From positions 1 through 64,000 of the forward strand of contig NZ_JANHKP010000023.1 in NCBI RefSeq assembly GCF_024497955.1: 64,000 nucleotides of DNA, read 5' to 3'. A model generated the notes under the pieces. It saw nothing but the letters and a program-made list of their open reading frames with translations. It was not told the origin of the DNA and made no database searches. A program made the position numbers and the translations under genes. Shown here one piece after another: positions 18,156 to 27,268 of the stretch; position 1 is the first letter of the stretch, and the number at the start of each line of letters is the position of its first letter. The DNA comes from Streptomyces sp. C10-9-1. GTDB lineage: Bacteria; Actinomycetota; Actinomycetes; Streptomycetales; Streptomycetaceae.

Positions 18156-19417
18156 GATGGCTTGCTCTCCTGTCGCTGAGGGGTGGTCGCCCGGCCGGGC
18201 CGGCGCGGGCCCGTCACGACCAGGGCCGAGTTGAAACCCCCGTGGCCCCGGGCGAGGATCAGCGCCGTGGCGAGCGGGGTCCGGCGCGGGGCCGTCACGA
18301 GGTCGAGGGTGTGCTCCGGCAGCGGGCGCGCGATGTTGACGGTCGGGGGGATGACGCCCTCGCGCAGCGCCAGCAGGGCCGTGGCCACGTCGAGTGCGGG
18401 GCCGCCCGCGCTCAGCCGGCCGGTCATGGTCTTGGGCGCGGTCACCGGGACCCCGCGGGGGCCGAAGAGCGTGCGCAGTGCCTCGGCCTCGATCGCGTCC
18501 TCCTCCGGGGTGCCCGCCGCGTCCGCGAAGACCACGTCGACCTCCCCGGGGCGGAGGTCCGCGTCGTCGAGGGCGGCCCTCGCGGCCCGCAGCAGGTTCG
18601 GGGGGCGCCCGGAACCGGGCGGCGGGTCGAAGGTGGCCGCGTAGCCCGCCAGCCGCCCGTAGCGGCGAGCGGCTCCGCGGGCCCGGGCGGCCTCCTCGCT
18701 CTCCAGGACGAGCAGCGCGCCGCCCTCTCCCGGTACGTAGCCGCCGGCCTCGGTGTCGAAGGGCCGGTAGGCGCGGGCGGGATCGGGTTCCTCGCTCATC
18801 CTCCCGGTGCTGACGTGGGCCACCCAGCCCCACGGGCAGGGTGATCCGTCCACGGCTCCGGCGAGGACCATCGGCTGTCCCCGGCGGAGCTGGCGGCGGG
18901 CCTGCCCGAGGGCGTCGAGTCCGCCGGCCTGATCGGTGACCAGCGCGCCCGCCGGGCCGCGCAGCCCGTGCCGGATGGAGATCTGGCCGGTGTTGACGGC
19001 GTAGAACCAGGCGAAGGACTGGTAGGCGCTGACGTGCTGGGGGCCGTGGCGCCAGAGGTTCTGCAGCTCCCGGTGGCCGAATTCGAAGCCGCCGGCCGAG
19101 GCGGCGGTGACGACTCCCACCCCGTACTCCGGCAGCCGGCCGGGGTCGACCCCGGCGTCGGCGAGGGCCCAGTCGGAGGCGACGAGGGCCATCCGGGTCA
19201 TGTGGTCGGTCTGGGGCAGGAGGCGGCTGGGAAGGTGGTCCTCCGGGACGAAGGACGCCACCTCGCCGGCCAGGCGGCTCGGGTAGCGGCCAGCGTCGAA
19301 GCGTGTGACGGGGCCGATCGCCGAGGCTCCGCGCAGGGTACCGGCCCAGTGCTCGGCGTGGCCCAGTCCGGTCGGGGCCACCACGCCCATCCCGGTGACG
19401 ACCGTGTCCGCCCTCAC
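18152..19417 (-). CDS. Type II PKS chain-length factor (KS-beta)
   Basis: A 421-residue ketosynthase-fold protein in which the active cysteine is replaced by glutamine: VTDQAGGLDAL, Gln163, diagnostic of a chain-length factor. It pairs with KS-alpha, decarboxylates malonyl-ACP to prime the chain and sets polyketide length. The GTG start at 19417 overlaps the KS-alpha stop (GTGA). I cannot predict chain length reliably by eye, although the cyclase set around it suggests a decaketide. Confidence 0.95.
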   Translation of the reverse strand: MRADTVVTGMGVVAPTGLGHAEHWAGTLRGASAIGPVTRFDAGRYPSRLAGEVASFVPEDHLPSRLLPQTDHMTRMALVASDWALADAGVDPGRLPEYGVGVVTAASAGGFEFGHRELQNLWRHGPQHVSAYQSFAWFYAVNTGQISIRHGLRGPAGALVTDQAGGLDALGQARRQLRRGQPMVLAGAVDGSPCPWGWVAHVSTGRMSEEPDPARAYRPFDTEAGGYVPGEGGALLVLESEEAARARGAARRYGRLAGYAATFDPPPGSGRPPNLLRAARAALDDADLRPGEVDVVFADAAGTPEEDAIEAEALRTLFGPRGVPVTAPKTMTGRLSAGGPALDVATALLALREGVIPPTVNIARPLPEHTLDLVTAPRRTPLATALILARGHGGFNSALVVTGPRRPGRATTPQRQESKPS

Positions 19418-20706
19418 GCGGCCGACCCTCCGCGCGCGCCGGGCCCGGACAGCACCATGGCGCTCTGGAAGCCGCCGAATCCGCTGCCGACCGTGAGGAC
19501 GTTCTCCACCGGGAGGGAGCGGGCTTCCAGGGGTACGTAGTCCAGGTCGCACTCGGGGTCGGGCTCGCGGAGGTTGGCGGTGGGCGGGATCGCGTCGTGG
19601 CGTATGGCGAGGGCGCAGGCGGCGATCTCCAGGGAGCCGATGGCGCCCAGCGAGTGGCCGATCATCGACTTGATGCTGCTGATGGGGGTCCGGTGGGCGT
19701 GCGCGCCGAGGCTGCGCTTGAAGGCCGCGGTCTCGTGGCGGTCGTTCTGCCTGGTGCCCGAGCCGTGGGCGTTGACGTAGTCGATCGCGGACGGGTCCGT
19801 GCGGGCCTCGGCGAGCGCGACCCGGATCGCCTCCGCCATCTCCACCCCGTCGGGTCGCAGTCCGGTCATGTGGAAGGCGTTGCTGCGACTGGCGAATCCG
19901 GCTATCTCGGCGTACACCTCGGCACCCCGGCGGAGGGCGTGCTCCCGCTCCTCCAGGACGAAGACCGCGGCCCCCTCGCCGAGGACGAAGCCCCGGCGGG
20001 TGCGGTCGAAGGGCCGGGACGCCTCGGACGGCCGGTCGTTGTCGGGGCTCGTGGCCTTGATGGCGTCGAAGCAGGCGACGGTGATGGGCGAGATGGGCGC
20101 CTCGGTGGCGCCGGCCACCATCACGTCGGCCTCGCCCTCCTCGATCAGGTCGGCGGCCCGCCCCACCGCGTCCAGCCCGGAGGTGCACCCCGTGGAGACC
20201 AGTGAGACCGGGCCCTCGGCACCGATGCGGTCGTGGGCCACCTCGGCCGCGATGGAGCCCGGTACGAAGTAGTCGAAGAGGTGGGGTACCGCGTAGGAGT
20301 GGTCCACCAGCCACCGGGCGCCGCTGTCGCTGACGACCGCGTACTCGTTCTCAAGGCTCGTGGTGCAGCCGACCGCGCTGCCGAGGACCACTCCGATCCG
20401 GGCTCCGTCCAGGGCCCCGCGGTCGATCCCGCTGTCCTCGATGCCCTCCCGCGCGGCGACAACCGCGAATTGCGCGGCGCGGTCCATACGGCGGATCTGC
20501 CGGGGCGTGAGCCCTTCCGCAACCGGGTCGAAATCACATTCCGCGGCCATTCGGGAACGGTAGGGTGCGGCGTCGAAAGAAGTGATGGTGCGCGTGGCGG
20601 TGCGTCCCGATACCAGGAGGTCCCAGAACGGTTTTGCCCCGATGGCACCCGGAGCCACGATCCCGATTCCCGTGATGACCGCACGGCGATGCGTCGCTGT
20701 CCTCAT
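19414..20706 (-). CDS. Type II PKS ketosynthase alpha (KS-alpha)
   Basis: A 430-residue condensing enzyme with catalytic Cys174 (STGCTSGLDA), His314 (VNAHGSGT) and His351 (IGHSLGAIGS). It elongates the polyketide chain with malonyl-ACP. ATG 20706 has a strong GGAGGAGGGG ribosome site. First gene of the KS-CLF-ACP operon, transcribed away from the SARP regulator, with SARP heptamers at 20793-20824 upstream. No KSIII or dedicated acyltransferase is in the window, so an acetate starter is most likely. Confidence 0.97.
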   Translation of the reverse strand: MRTATHRRAVITGIGIVAPGAIGAKPFWDLLVSGRTATRTITSFDAAPYRSRMAAECDFDPVAEGLTPRQIRRMDRAAQFAVVAAREGIEDSGIDRGALDGARIGVVLGSAVGCTTSLENEYAVVSDSGARWLVDHSYAVPHLFDYFVPGSIAAEVAHDRIGAEGPVSLVSTGCTSGLDAVGRAADLIEEGEADVMVAGATEAPISPITVACFDAIKATSPDNDRPSEASRPFDRTRRGFVLGEGAAVFVLEEREHALRRGAEVYAEIAGFASRSNAFHMTGLRPDGVEMAEAIRVALAEARTDPSAIDYVNAHGSGTRQNDRHETAAFKRSLGAHAHRTPISSIKSMIGHSLGAIGSLEIAACALAIRHDAIPPTANLREPDPECDLDYVPLEARSLPVENVLTVGSGFGGFQSAMVLSGPGARGGSAA

Positions 20707-20792
20707 CCCCCTCCTCCTTCACCGGGGCCCATGGCCCGGGACACGACGGAGCGAGGCCCCGCGTCGACTTCAAGAGAAATGCCCACGGAGTG

Positions 20793-20824
20793 AGGGTGCG
20801 CGGAATCCCTCGCATTCAGCTCAA
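20793..20824 (-). promoter_or_regulatory. Putative SARP-dependent promoter of KS-alpha operon
   Basis: Minus strand: heptamers TTGAGCT and GCGAGGG at an 11-bp period, then 8 bp, then CACCCT in the -10 position. The same arrangement and the same hexamer occur ahead of the ketoreductase at 44512-44543. It fits the ActII-ORF4/DnrI rule, with a weak -10. Confidence 0.5.
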
Positions 20825-21257
20825 AGGCGCGCGGAGGAGCGTGGAGAGCCTTGACAGGAGAGGCGGAAGGGTGTCGGACGGCCCGGCCGGGGGCACCCGC
20901 GCGACGCGTCTGCGCTTGAACCCCGCTGGAGGAACGCTCGAACCGGGGACTCGGACGCGCCCAGGACGGCGCTCCGACCGGGTGTTTTGCCCTGGCTCCG
21001 CCGTACGGCCCGAGGAGCCTCGAACGGCCCGCGAGACGCCCGGCGGGGCCGGGACGCACGGCAGGTGGCGGGAAGAGGTGCCCTTACGCATCGGCCTCCG
21101 GCATACGCCCCGTGCCCGGACCCACCAGTTGGAAGCTGCCGAATCCGCCTCGGACGCACCGCCGGCACGGGGTTGAATATCCGCCAATCCACCCCGGCCG
21201 CGGCTTTTCGGGAATTTTCCCGGAGACCACGAACCCGGGCCCACCAAACGGACATTA

Positions 21258-21357
21258 CGGCTGATCACCCGTGAGACTTCCGAGCGTCTCCGCACTCGCG
21301 GAACGACGTTGACCACCCGATTTCAAGGATCTACCGTGACGTCGAGGTGATCAGCCG
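21258..21357. repeat. 12-bp inverted repeat pair, possible operator
   Basis: CGGCTGATCACC at 21258-21269 recurs exactly inverted as GGTGATCAGCCG at 21346-21357, 76 bp apart. Each arm contains the palindrome TGATCA. Located about 400 bp upstream of the SARP gene; could be a looping operator pair or a long-range hairpin. Confidence 0.5.
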
Positions 21358-21752
21358 ACGGCGGAGTGCGTGCACCACCGCAGTCGTAGCGCTGCACCGT
21401 TGCGGGAGGTGATGCGAAAGAGCAAGGCAGGAGCGTGATTACCGCCCTTTCCCGGGGGTTACCCCGACCCCCGGCCGAAGGGCAGGTCGACCGAGACGGC
21501 CGGTACGGACTCCGCGCGGTGCACCCGGCTCCCGCGCCACCGGCACGTTGACGGGATCACGGGCCCCTTCCCTCTTCCCGTTTCCGCCCCGTCCCCGCGC
21601 GCCCGAGACCGACCGCCCCGGCGGGCGCCGCGGAGACCGCCCCCCCACCGCATGGCCTCCGGCGTGACAGCGACCGGCCGGCCGTCGGTTCGCCCCCGCA
21701 TCCGACCCGAGCGACCGGCTGTGCAGGACCTACTGAAACGGGAGGAAACATC

Positions 21753-23885
21753 TTGGAGTTTCGGCTTTTGGGTCCCGTCGAGATTCTCTGGCAGGGCCGC
21801 AACATCATGCCGACGGCGCCCAAGCCGCGCCAGGTCATCTCCCTCCTCATGCTGCGGCACAACACCGTGGTGCAGGCGTCCGAGCTGATCGACGAGTTAT
21901 GGCCCGAACGCCCGCCCCCGAGCGCGGTGACCACGCTGCAGACCTACATCTACAAGTTCCGCAAGCTCCTGCTGAAGCAGGGGCTCGGGAACCTCCTCCA
22001 GACCCAGCCGGGCGGGTACAGCCTGACCGTTCCGGCGTCCAGCCTGGACGTCAGCCGCTTCGAGGAGCAGGCCGAGGAGGGGCAGGAACTCCTCCAGCAG
22101 GGCGACTGTGCGGGCGCGCTGGCCAGCTTCGAACGCGCCCTGGCCCTGTGGCGCGGACCCGCGCTCGCCGACGTCGAGACGGGAGGACGCCTCTTCTCGT
22201 ACGTGACACGCCTGGAGGAGCTGCGGTTCCGCATCCTCGAACTGCGCATCGAGGCCGACCTGGAGACCGGTCGGCACCGTGAACTCATCAGTGAGCTGAA
22301 GTCCCTGGTGCTGGCCCACCCGCTGCACGAGCACCTCCACGGACTGCTCATGCTGGCCCTGCACCGCTCCGGCCGTCGGCACGAGGCCCTGGAGGTCTAC
22401 CAGAGCCTGCGCCAGAAGATGATCGACGAGCTGGGCCTGGAACCGGGCAAGGAACTCGCCCGCCTCCAGCACACCCTGCTCTCCGACTCGCCCGCCGAAC
22501 TCCCCGAGCCCCCGCGGAGGCCACGGCTCGGCCCCGCTCCGTCCTCCGCCGCTCCGCCCGGCCCGGCCGCGGCGGCTCCGGTCCCGGCGGCCGGGGCCCC
22601 GTCGCCCCCCGGCCCCGCGGTCTCCCTCCCGCCCGGGTCCGGCCCTCCGGCCGGCCGCCAGGCCCCACCCGTTCCCGGCTCCGTGCTCCCGCCGGTGCCG
22701 GTGCCGGTGCGCGAGTTGCTCGGGACACCGGCCCAGCTGCCCGCCGGACTTGCGGGGTGGGTCGGCCGCCACGACGTGCTGAAGGAGCTGGAGAGCGCGC
22801 TGTGCGAGCCCGACGGACCGGGGGCCGACGGCACGGCGGCCCGCATCAGCGTCGTGACCGGAGCCCCCGGCATAGGCAAGAGCACGGTGGCCGTCCGTCT
22901 CGCGCACATGCTCCGTCCGCGCTTCACCGACGGGCAGCTCTACGCGGACCTGCGCGGTTCCTCCCCCGAACCGAGCGACCCCACGGGGGTGCTCCGCGGC
23001 TTCCTGCGGGCCCTGGAGGTCCCGGCCTCGCGGATTCCGGAGAGCGTGGAGGAGTGCGGGGCGCTGTTCCGGTCCCACACGTCCGGCCGGCGGATGCTCG
23101 TGCTCCTGGACGACGTGGCGTCCTCGGCCCAGATCCGGCACCTGCTGCCCGCCGACCCCCGCTGCGCGCTGCTGATCACCAGTCGCCGCAGGATGACCGC
23201 GCTGGTCGAGGCCGAGTGCATCGAGCTGTGCCCGCCGCCCCCCGAGGAGGCCCTGGAGATCCTCGCGGTGCTCGCGGGCAGGCGCCGCGTGGAACGGGAG
23301 CCGGAAGCCGCCCACCGGATCGTCGAGCTGCTGGGCAGGCACCCGCTGGCCCTGCGCTGCGTCGGCGGTCGGCTCGCGGCCGGGCCGCACCTCTCGCTGA
23401 CGGCACTGGCCGACCGGCTCGGCGCCGCGCCCCGGATCCTCGACGCGGCCCGGCTGGGCGAGCTGGACGTGCGGTCCCGGTTCGACGCGAGCTACGCGGG
23501 ACTCACCCACGCCGAGCAGGGGGTCTTCCGGCTGCTCAGCATGATGGGTGAGGCGCCCTTCTCCGCGGCGCAGGCCGCGGAGTTGCTGAGCCGGCCGGTC
23601 CCGGAGGCGGAAGCCGTCCTGGAGGTCCTCGCGGACAACCATCTGCTGGCCACGGACCGCTGTTCCGACAGTGTCGGCCGCTACGTCTTCGACCGGCTCA
23701 CCCGGGCGTACGCCAAGGAGCGGCTGGAGGAGACCCTCGCCCCGCAGCAGGTGGACGAGGAGGGCGGCCCGGTGGGCCCGCGGCGCCGGTCAGCCGGCGT
23801 CGAGACGTTCTCCACGGGTGACCGCCAGACTCGCCGTCATGCGTCCGCGGCCACCGGGCGGACGGACACGACGAGGCGAGGGTGA
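21753..23885 (+). CDS. SARP-family pathway activator with NB-ARC domain
   Basis: A 710-residue regulator: winged-helix DNA-binding domain (1-95), bacterial transcriptional activation domain (96-240), a proline/alanine-rich linker (about 250-330) and an NB-ARC ATPase with the GAPGIGKST P-loop (about 369-377) and VLLDDV. It lacks the TPR region of AfsR, so it is a medium-size SARP. It should bind 11-bp-spaced heptamers such as those ahead of many cluster genes. The start is a TTG at 21753 after GGGAGGAA, giving the family opening EFRLLGPVEI. Codon 49 is TTA (21897-21899), so translation should depend on bldA tRNA. Confidence 0.93.
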   Translation: MEFRLLGPVEILWQGRNIMPTAPKPRQVISLLMLRHNTVVQASELIDELWPERPPPSAVTTLQTYIYKFRKLLLKQGLGNLLQTQPGGYSLTVPASSLDVSRFEEQAEEGQELLQQGDCAGALASFERALALWRGPALADVETGGRLFSYVTRLEELRFRILELRIEADLETGRHRELISELKSLVLAHPLHEHLHGLLMLALHRSGRRHEALEVYQSLRQKMIDELGLEPGKELARLQHTLLSDSPAELPEPPRRPRLGPAPSSAAPPGPAAAAPVPAAGAPSPPGPAVSLPPGSGPPAGRQAPPVPGSVLPPVPVPVRELLGTPAQLPAGLAGWVGRHDVLKELESALCEPDGPGADGTAARISVVTGAPGIGKSTVAVRLAHMLRPRFTDGQLYADLRGSSPEPSDPTGVLRGFLRALEVPASRIPESVEECGALFRSHTSGRRMLVLLDDVASSAQIRHLLPADPRCALLITSRRRMTALVEAECIELCPPPPEEALEILAVLAGRRRVEREPEAAHRIVELLGRHPLALRCVGGRLAAGPHLSLTALADRLGAAPRILDAARLGELDVRSRFDASYAGLTHAEQGVFRLLSMMGEAPFSAAQAAELLSRPVPEAEAVLEVLADNHLLATDRCSDSVGRYVFDRLTRAYAKERLEETLAPQQVDEEGGPVGPRRRSAGVETFSTGDRQTRRHASAATGRTDTTRRG

Positions 23886-24259
23886 TCCAGCGCATGCCGA
23901 ACGGGGAACGCGGTTCCGACGACGTCGACGACGCCCGCCCTTCCGGGCACGGTCCCGAGGTGACCTTCGTCAACAGGTTCACCGTGCACGGGTCGACCGC
24001 GGAGTTCGAGGAGGTGTTCGCCGGGACGTCCGCCTTCATGGCGCGGCAGCCCGGGTTCGTCCGGCACAGCCTGATGCGGGAGGTGGACGATCCGGCCGGC
24101 TATGTGAACCTCGCCGTGTGGACGGATCGCGCCTCGTTCCAAGAGGCTGTCCGGAGACCGGAGTTCGTCCCGCACGCCGCCGCGCTGCGGGCCCTGAGCC
24201 GGAGCGAGAACGGGCTCTACACGGCCCGGCTGTCGGTGACGGCGGCCGAGCGGGACTGA
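23882..24259 (+). CDS. SnoaB-like quinone-forming monooxygenase (ABM fold)
   Basis: A 125-residue cofactor-independent monooxygenase of the ABM family. The core EVTFVNRFTVHG, ARQPGFVRH, YVNLAVWTD and ALSRSENGLYTARL is, from memory, very close to SnoaB of nogalamycin, which oxidises the anthrone to the quinone at C-12 using O2. This is strong evidence for an anthrone/anthraquinone intermediate. The GTG start overlaps the SARP stop (GTGA); an ATG at 23894 is an alternative. It is co-transcribed with the regulator. Confidence 0.88.
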   Translation: MIQRMPNGERGSDDVDDARPSGHGPEVTFVNRFTVHGSTAEFEEVFAGTSAFMARQPGFVRHSLMREVDDPAGYVNLAVWTDRASFQEAVRRPEFVPHAAALRALSRSENGLYTARLSVTAAERD

Positions 24260-24285
24260 CGTCGGCGGCGCATCGGGGCGTTCGG

Positions 24286-25395
24286 TCAGGACAGGGCCTT
24301 GAGGACCTCCCGGAGGTTCTCGACGACCGTGTCCTGCGCGTCCGCGGTCAGGGAGGGGTACATGGGCAGCGAGAAGATCCCGCGTGCCAGCTGCTCGGTG
24401 ACGGGGAGGGAGCCTTCCCGGTAGCCCAGGTGCGCGAAGCCGGTCATCGTGTGGACCGGCCAGGGATAGCTGATGTTGAGCTCGATGCCGCGCTCCCGGA
24501 GGGCCGCGATGATCTCGTCCCGGCGCGGGTGGCTCACCACGTAGACGTAGTACACGTGCTCGTTGCCCGGGGCGGTCTCGGGGAGGGTCAGGGCGGTGTC
24601 GGCCAGCCCCTCGGCATAGCGCCGGGCCACCTCGCGACGGGCCGCCACGTAGTCGTCGAGCCGCCTGAGCTTGCGGCGGAGGATCTCGGCCTGGACCTCG
24701 TCCAGCCGGCTGTTGTGGCCGGGCAGGGCGGTGACGTAGTACCGCTCCTCCATGCCGTAGTAGCGCAGGCGCCGCAGCGCCTGGTCCACCTCCGCGTCGG
24801 AGGTGACGACCGCGCCGCCGTCGCCGTAGGCGCCGAGGACCTTCGTCGGGTAGAAGGAGAAGGCGGCCGCCGTTCCCATCGTCCCGGCCGGCCGGCCGTG
24901 GTGACGGGCGCCGTGGGCCTGGGCGCAGTCCTCCAGGACGGCCAGGCCGTGCCTGGCGGCCAGTTCCTCCAGGGGGGCCATGTCGACGCACTGGCCGTAC
25001 AGGTGGACCGGGAGCAGGCAGCGGGTGCGCGGGGTGATGGCGGCCGCCACCTGGGAGACGTCCATGAGGTAGTCCTCGCGCACGTCGACGAAGACGGGTG
25101 TCGCGCCGGTGGCGGCGAGGGCGACCACGGTCGGGGCCGCGGTGTTGGAGACGGTGATCACCTCGTCGCCCGGCCCCACCCCGAGGGCCTCAAGGCCGAG
25201 TTTGACGGCGTTGGTGCCGTTGTCCACCCCGACGCAGTGCGGGACTCCGTGCCGGGCGGCGAACTCCTCCTCGAACGACCGGACGCTGTCGGCGAGGACG
25301 AGGCGGCCCGACCCGAAGACGGTGTCGACCGCGTCGAGAATCTCCTCGCGCTCTGCCGCGTACTCGTCCAGATATCCCCAGACACGAATGGTCAC
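24286..25395 (-). CDS. NDP-sugar 3-aminotransferase (DegT/DnrJ/EryC1 family)
   Basis: A 369-residue PLP enzyme with GVDNGTNAVKLGLEALGVG, VDVREDYLMD, EDCAQAHGA and the PLP-lysine Lys185 in SFYPTKVLGAYGDGG, followed by HNSRLDEVQAEILRRKL. It transaminates a 3-keto NDP-6-deoxyhexose using glutamate. It is the only sugar aminotransferase seen, so it may serve both the dimethylamino sugar and the nitrosugar. It starts at GTG 25395 and is divergent from the thymidylyltransferase, with three SARP heptamers at 25429-25471. Confidence 0.92.
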   Translation of the reverse strand: MTIRVWGYLDEYAAEREEILDAVDTVFGSGRLVLADSVRSFEEEFAARHGVPHCVGVDNGTNAVKLGLEALGVGPGDEVITVSNTAAPTVVALAATGATPVFVDVREDYLMDVSQVAAAITPRTRCLLPVHLYGQCVDMAPLEELAARHGLAVLEDCAQAHGARHHGRPAGTMGTAAAFSFYPTKVLGAYGDGGAVVTSDAEVDQALRRLRYYGMEERYYVTALPGHNSRLDEVQAEILRRKLRRLDDYVAARREVARRYAEGLADTALTLPETAPGNEHVYYVYVVSHPRRDEIIAALRERGIELNISYPWPVHTMTGFAHLGYREGSLPVTEQLARGIFSLPMYPSLTADAQDTVVENLREVLKALS

Positions 25396-25428
25396 AGGCT
25401 TTCTCCATTTCCGGTCGGATAGGCACCG

Positions 25429-25471
25429 AGTTCAGCGGACCACGCTCGCATCCACCTCGACTGCACCTCGA
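25429..25471 (-). promoter_or_regulatory. Putative SARP-dependent promoter, three heptamers (aminotransferase)
   Basis: Minus strand: TCGAGGT, TCGAGGT and GCGAGCG, each 11 bp apart, then 8 bp to TGAACT. The first two match the SARP consensus TCGAG(G/C)x exactly. Transcription would start close to the GTG at 25395. Confidence 0.7.
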
Positions 25472-25487
25472 CTCCGCATTCTTGTCC

Positions 25488-25517
25488 TTGTGGCCCCGGA
25501 TATCGCGTGGATAGCAT
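25488..25517 (+). promoter_or_regulatory. Putative promoter of thymidylyltransferase gene
   Basis: -35 TTGTGG (25488-25493), 18-bp spacer, -10 TAGCAT (25512-25517). The start point would fall next to the ATG at 25525, implying a leaderless or near-leaderless message. Confidence 0.4.
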
Positions 25518-25524
25518 CGAAACC

Positions 25525-26406
25525 ATGAAAGGAATCATTCTGGCCGGGGGTACGGGAAGCCGGTTGCATCCGATCACTCTGGCCGTTTCCAAACAGCTCC
25601 TGCCGGTCGGCGACAAGCCGATGATCTATTACCCGCTGTCGGTGCTCATGCTGGCCGACATCCGGGACATCCTGGTGATCTCGACCCCGCACGACCTGCC
25701 CCAGTTCCGCCGGCTGCTCGGCGACGGCAGCCACCTGGGGCTCCGTATCGACTACGCGGAGCAGCCCAAGCCGAACGGGATCGCGGAGGCCTTCGTCATC
25801 GGTGCCGAGCACATCGGAGACGACTCCGTGGCTCTGGTGCTCGGTGACAACATCTTCCACGGGCACTCCTTCTCCGAGGTACTCAGGAAGGAGCGGGACA
25901 ACTTGCGCGGCTGCCTTCTCTTCGGCTACGAGGTGCATGACCCCGAGCGGTACGGAGTAGGCGAAACAGACGCGAACGGAATGCTGATCTCGATCGAGGA
26001 GAAACCGTCCCGCCCCCGCTCGAATCGCGCGATCACCGGCCTCTACTTCTACGACAACGATGTGGTCGCACAGGCTGCGGAACTGCGCCCCTCGGCACGC
26101 GGCGAGTTGGAGATCACCGACCTGAACCGCCTGTACATGGAGCGCGGGCAGGCGCGGTTGCGGGAGCTCGGCCGGGGCTTCGCCTGGCTGGACACCGGGA
26201 CACCCGAGTCCCTGCTCCAGGCGGCTCAGTACGTGCGGACCCTGGAGGAACGGCAGGGGGTGCGGATCGCGTGCGTCGAGGAGGTGGCCCTGCGGAAGGG
26301 GTTCATCGCTCCGGAGGAGTGCCACCGGTTGGGCCTGCGGCTGGGCAACTCGGCCTACGGCCGCTACGTGATGACGATCGCCGACGAGTTCGCGACGGCG
26401 GTGTGA
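25525..26406 (+). CDS. rmlA: Glucose-1-phosphate thymidylyltransferase
   Basis: The 293-residue RmlA family enzyme makes dTDP-glucose from dTTP and glucose-1-phosphate, the first step of the deoxysugar pathway. Motifs: GIILAGGTGSRLHP, the lysine in SKQLLPVGDKPMIYYPL, VLGDNIFHG, EKPSRPRSNRAITGLYFYD and FAWLDTGTPESLLQA. Short RmlA type (about 290 residues). ATG 25525 chosen because the family starts at MKGIILAGG; a GTG at 25507 is in frame but adds nothing typical. Convergent with the methyltransferase gene through a terminator. Confidence 0.96.
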   Translation: MKGIILAGGTGSRLHPITLAVSKQLLPVGDKPMIYYPLSVLMLADIRDILVISTPHDLPQFRRLLGDGSHLGLRIDYAEQPKPNGIAEAFVIGAEHIGDDSVALVLGDNIFHGHSFSEVLRKERDNLRGCLLFGYEVHDPERYGVGETDANGMLISIEEKPSRPRSNRAITGLYFYDNDVVAQAAELRPSARGELEITDLNRLYMERGQARLRELGRGFAWLDTGTPESLLQAAQYVRTLEERQGVRIACVEEVALRKGFIAPEECHRLGLRLGNSAYGRYVMTIADEFATAV

Positions 26407-26408
26407 GT

Positions 26409-26437
26409 GGTTCCCGGGCGGTGCGCGCCCGGGAACC
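26409..26437. terminator. Bidirectional terminator, rmlA / N-methyltransferase
   Basis: Perfect 12-bp stem (26409-26420 with 26426-26437), 5-base loop, between convergent genes. Confidence 0.85.
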
Positions 26438-26470
26438 GCGAAGCGCCGGAGTCCTCCCGGGCCGCGCGCC

Positions 26471-27181
26471 TCAGGCGCGGCGCGCGACGAACAGGCCCCG
26501 TGCCGTCCACTCCGGCCGGAGGTACTCCGCCGGGCAGCCGGCGTCCGCGAAGGCGGCCAGGTACTCCTCGCGCGTGAAGAGGGTGAGGAGGTCGACCTCG
26601 GTGAACTCCCTGATGCCCCCGGCCTCGCCGATCACGAACCGGACCTCCATCCGCGTGGTCCGCCCCTCGCGGGTGGAGTGCGAGATCCGGGCGACCGTCC
26701 GGTGCTCGTCACTGGCCAGGTCGCCGGCCACGTACCCGTCGAGGAACTGCTCCGGGAACCACCACGGTTCGACGACGAGCACCCCGCCGGGCCGCAGATG
26801 GCGGGCCATGGCGGCGACCGCCGCCCGCATGTCCGGGAGGGTCCGCAGATAGCCGATGGCGGTGAAGAGGCAGACCACGGCGTCGAAGCCCCGCCCGAGG
26901 TCGAAGGCGCGCATGTCTCCCTGGTGCAGCGGCACGCCGGGGAGCCGGCCGGTGGCGCGCTCCAGCATGGCCTCGGAGAGTTCCAGGCCCTCGACGCGGG
27001 CGAACAGGCCCCCGAAGGTCTGGAGATGGGCCCCGGTGCCGCAGGCGACATCCAGCAGGGAGTCCGCCGCGGGCAGGCGGCCCCGGATCAGACGGGCGGT
27101 CTCGACCGCCTCGGCGGCCCAGTCCTTCCCGCGTGAGCGGTAGACCAACTCGTAGACCTCCGCCAGGTCGTGACCGAACAT
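26471..27181 (-). CDS. NDP-aminosugar N,N-dimethyltransferase (DesVI/TylM1-like), copy 1
   Basis: A 236-residue class I SAM methyltransferase. LLDVACGTGAHLQ is motif I; VEPWWFPEQFLDG, RISHST and LFTREEYLAAF are features shared with DesVI/TylM1/SnogX-type enzymes that doubly methylate a 3-amino or 4-amino NDP-deoxysugar. It lies downstream of the cyclase (87 bp) on the same strand. A paralogue sits at 59870-60583; similarity runs along the whole length. Confidence 0.88.
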   Translation of the reverse strand: MFGHDLAEVYELVYRSRGKDWAAEAVETARLIRGRLPAADSLLDVACGTGAHLQTFGGLFARVEGLELSEAMLERATGRLPGVPLHQGDMRAFDLGRGFDAVVCLFTAIGYLRTLPDMRAAVAAMARHLRPGGVLVVEPWWFPEQFLDGYVAGDLASDEHRTVARISHSTREGRTTRMEVRFVIGEAGGIREFTEVDLLTLFTREEYLAAFADAGCPAEYLRPEWTARGLFVARRA

Positions 27182-27268
27182 CGGCCTCCTTCGGGTGCGG
27201 GCCCGCGAGCGGGCGGACGGGGGCCCGCGGCGGGCGCGCGGGCCGGTGGGACTGACGGGCCGTCGGGC

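Larger units (their letters stand above)
20707..21752. other. 1.05-kb divergent regulatory region, KS-alpha / SARP
   Basis: No gene is supported here despite open frames on both strands. It holds the KS-alpha promoter (20793-20824), a 12-bp inverted repeat pair (21258-21357), a short palindrome-like CGGGAA-TT-TTCCCG at 21209-21222, and the SARP ribosome site GGGAGGAA at 21741. Its length is unusual for this dense region and points to several regulatory inputs or a long leader. Confidence 0.55.
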
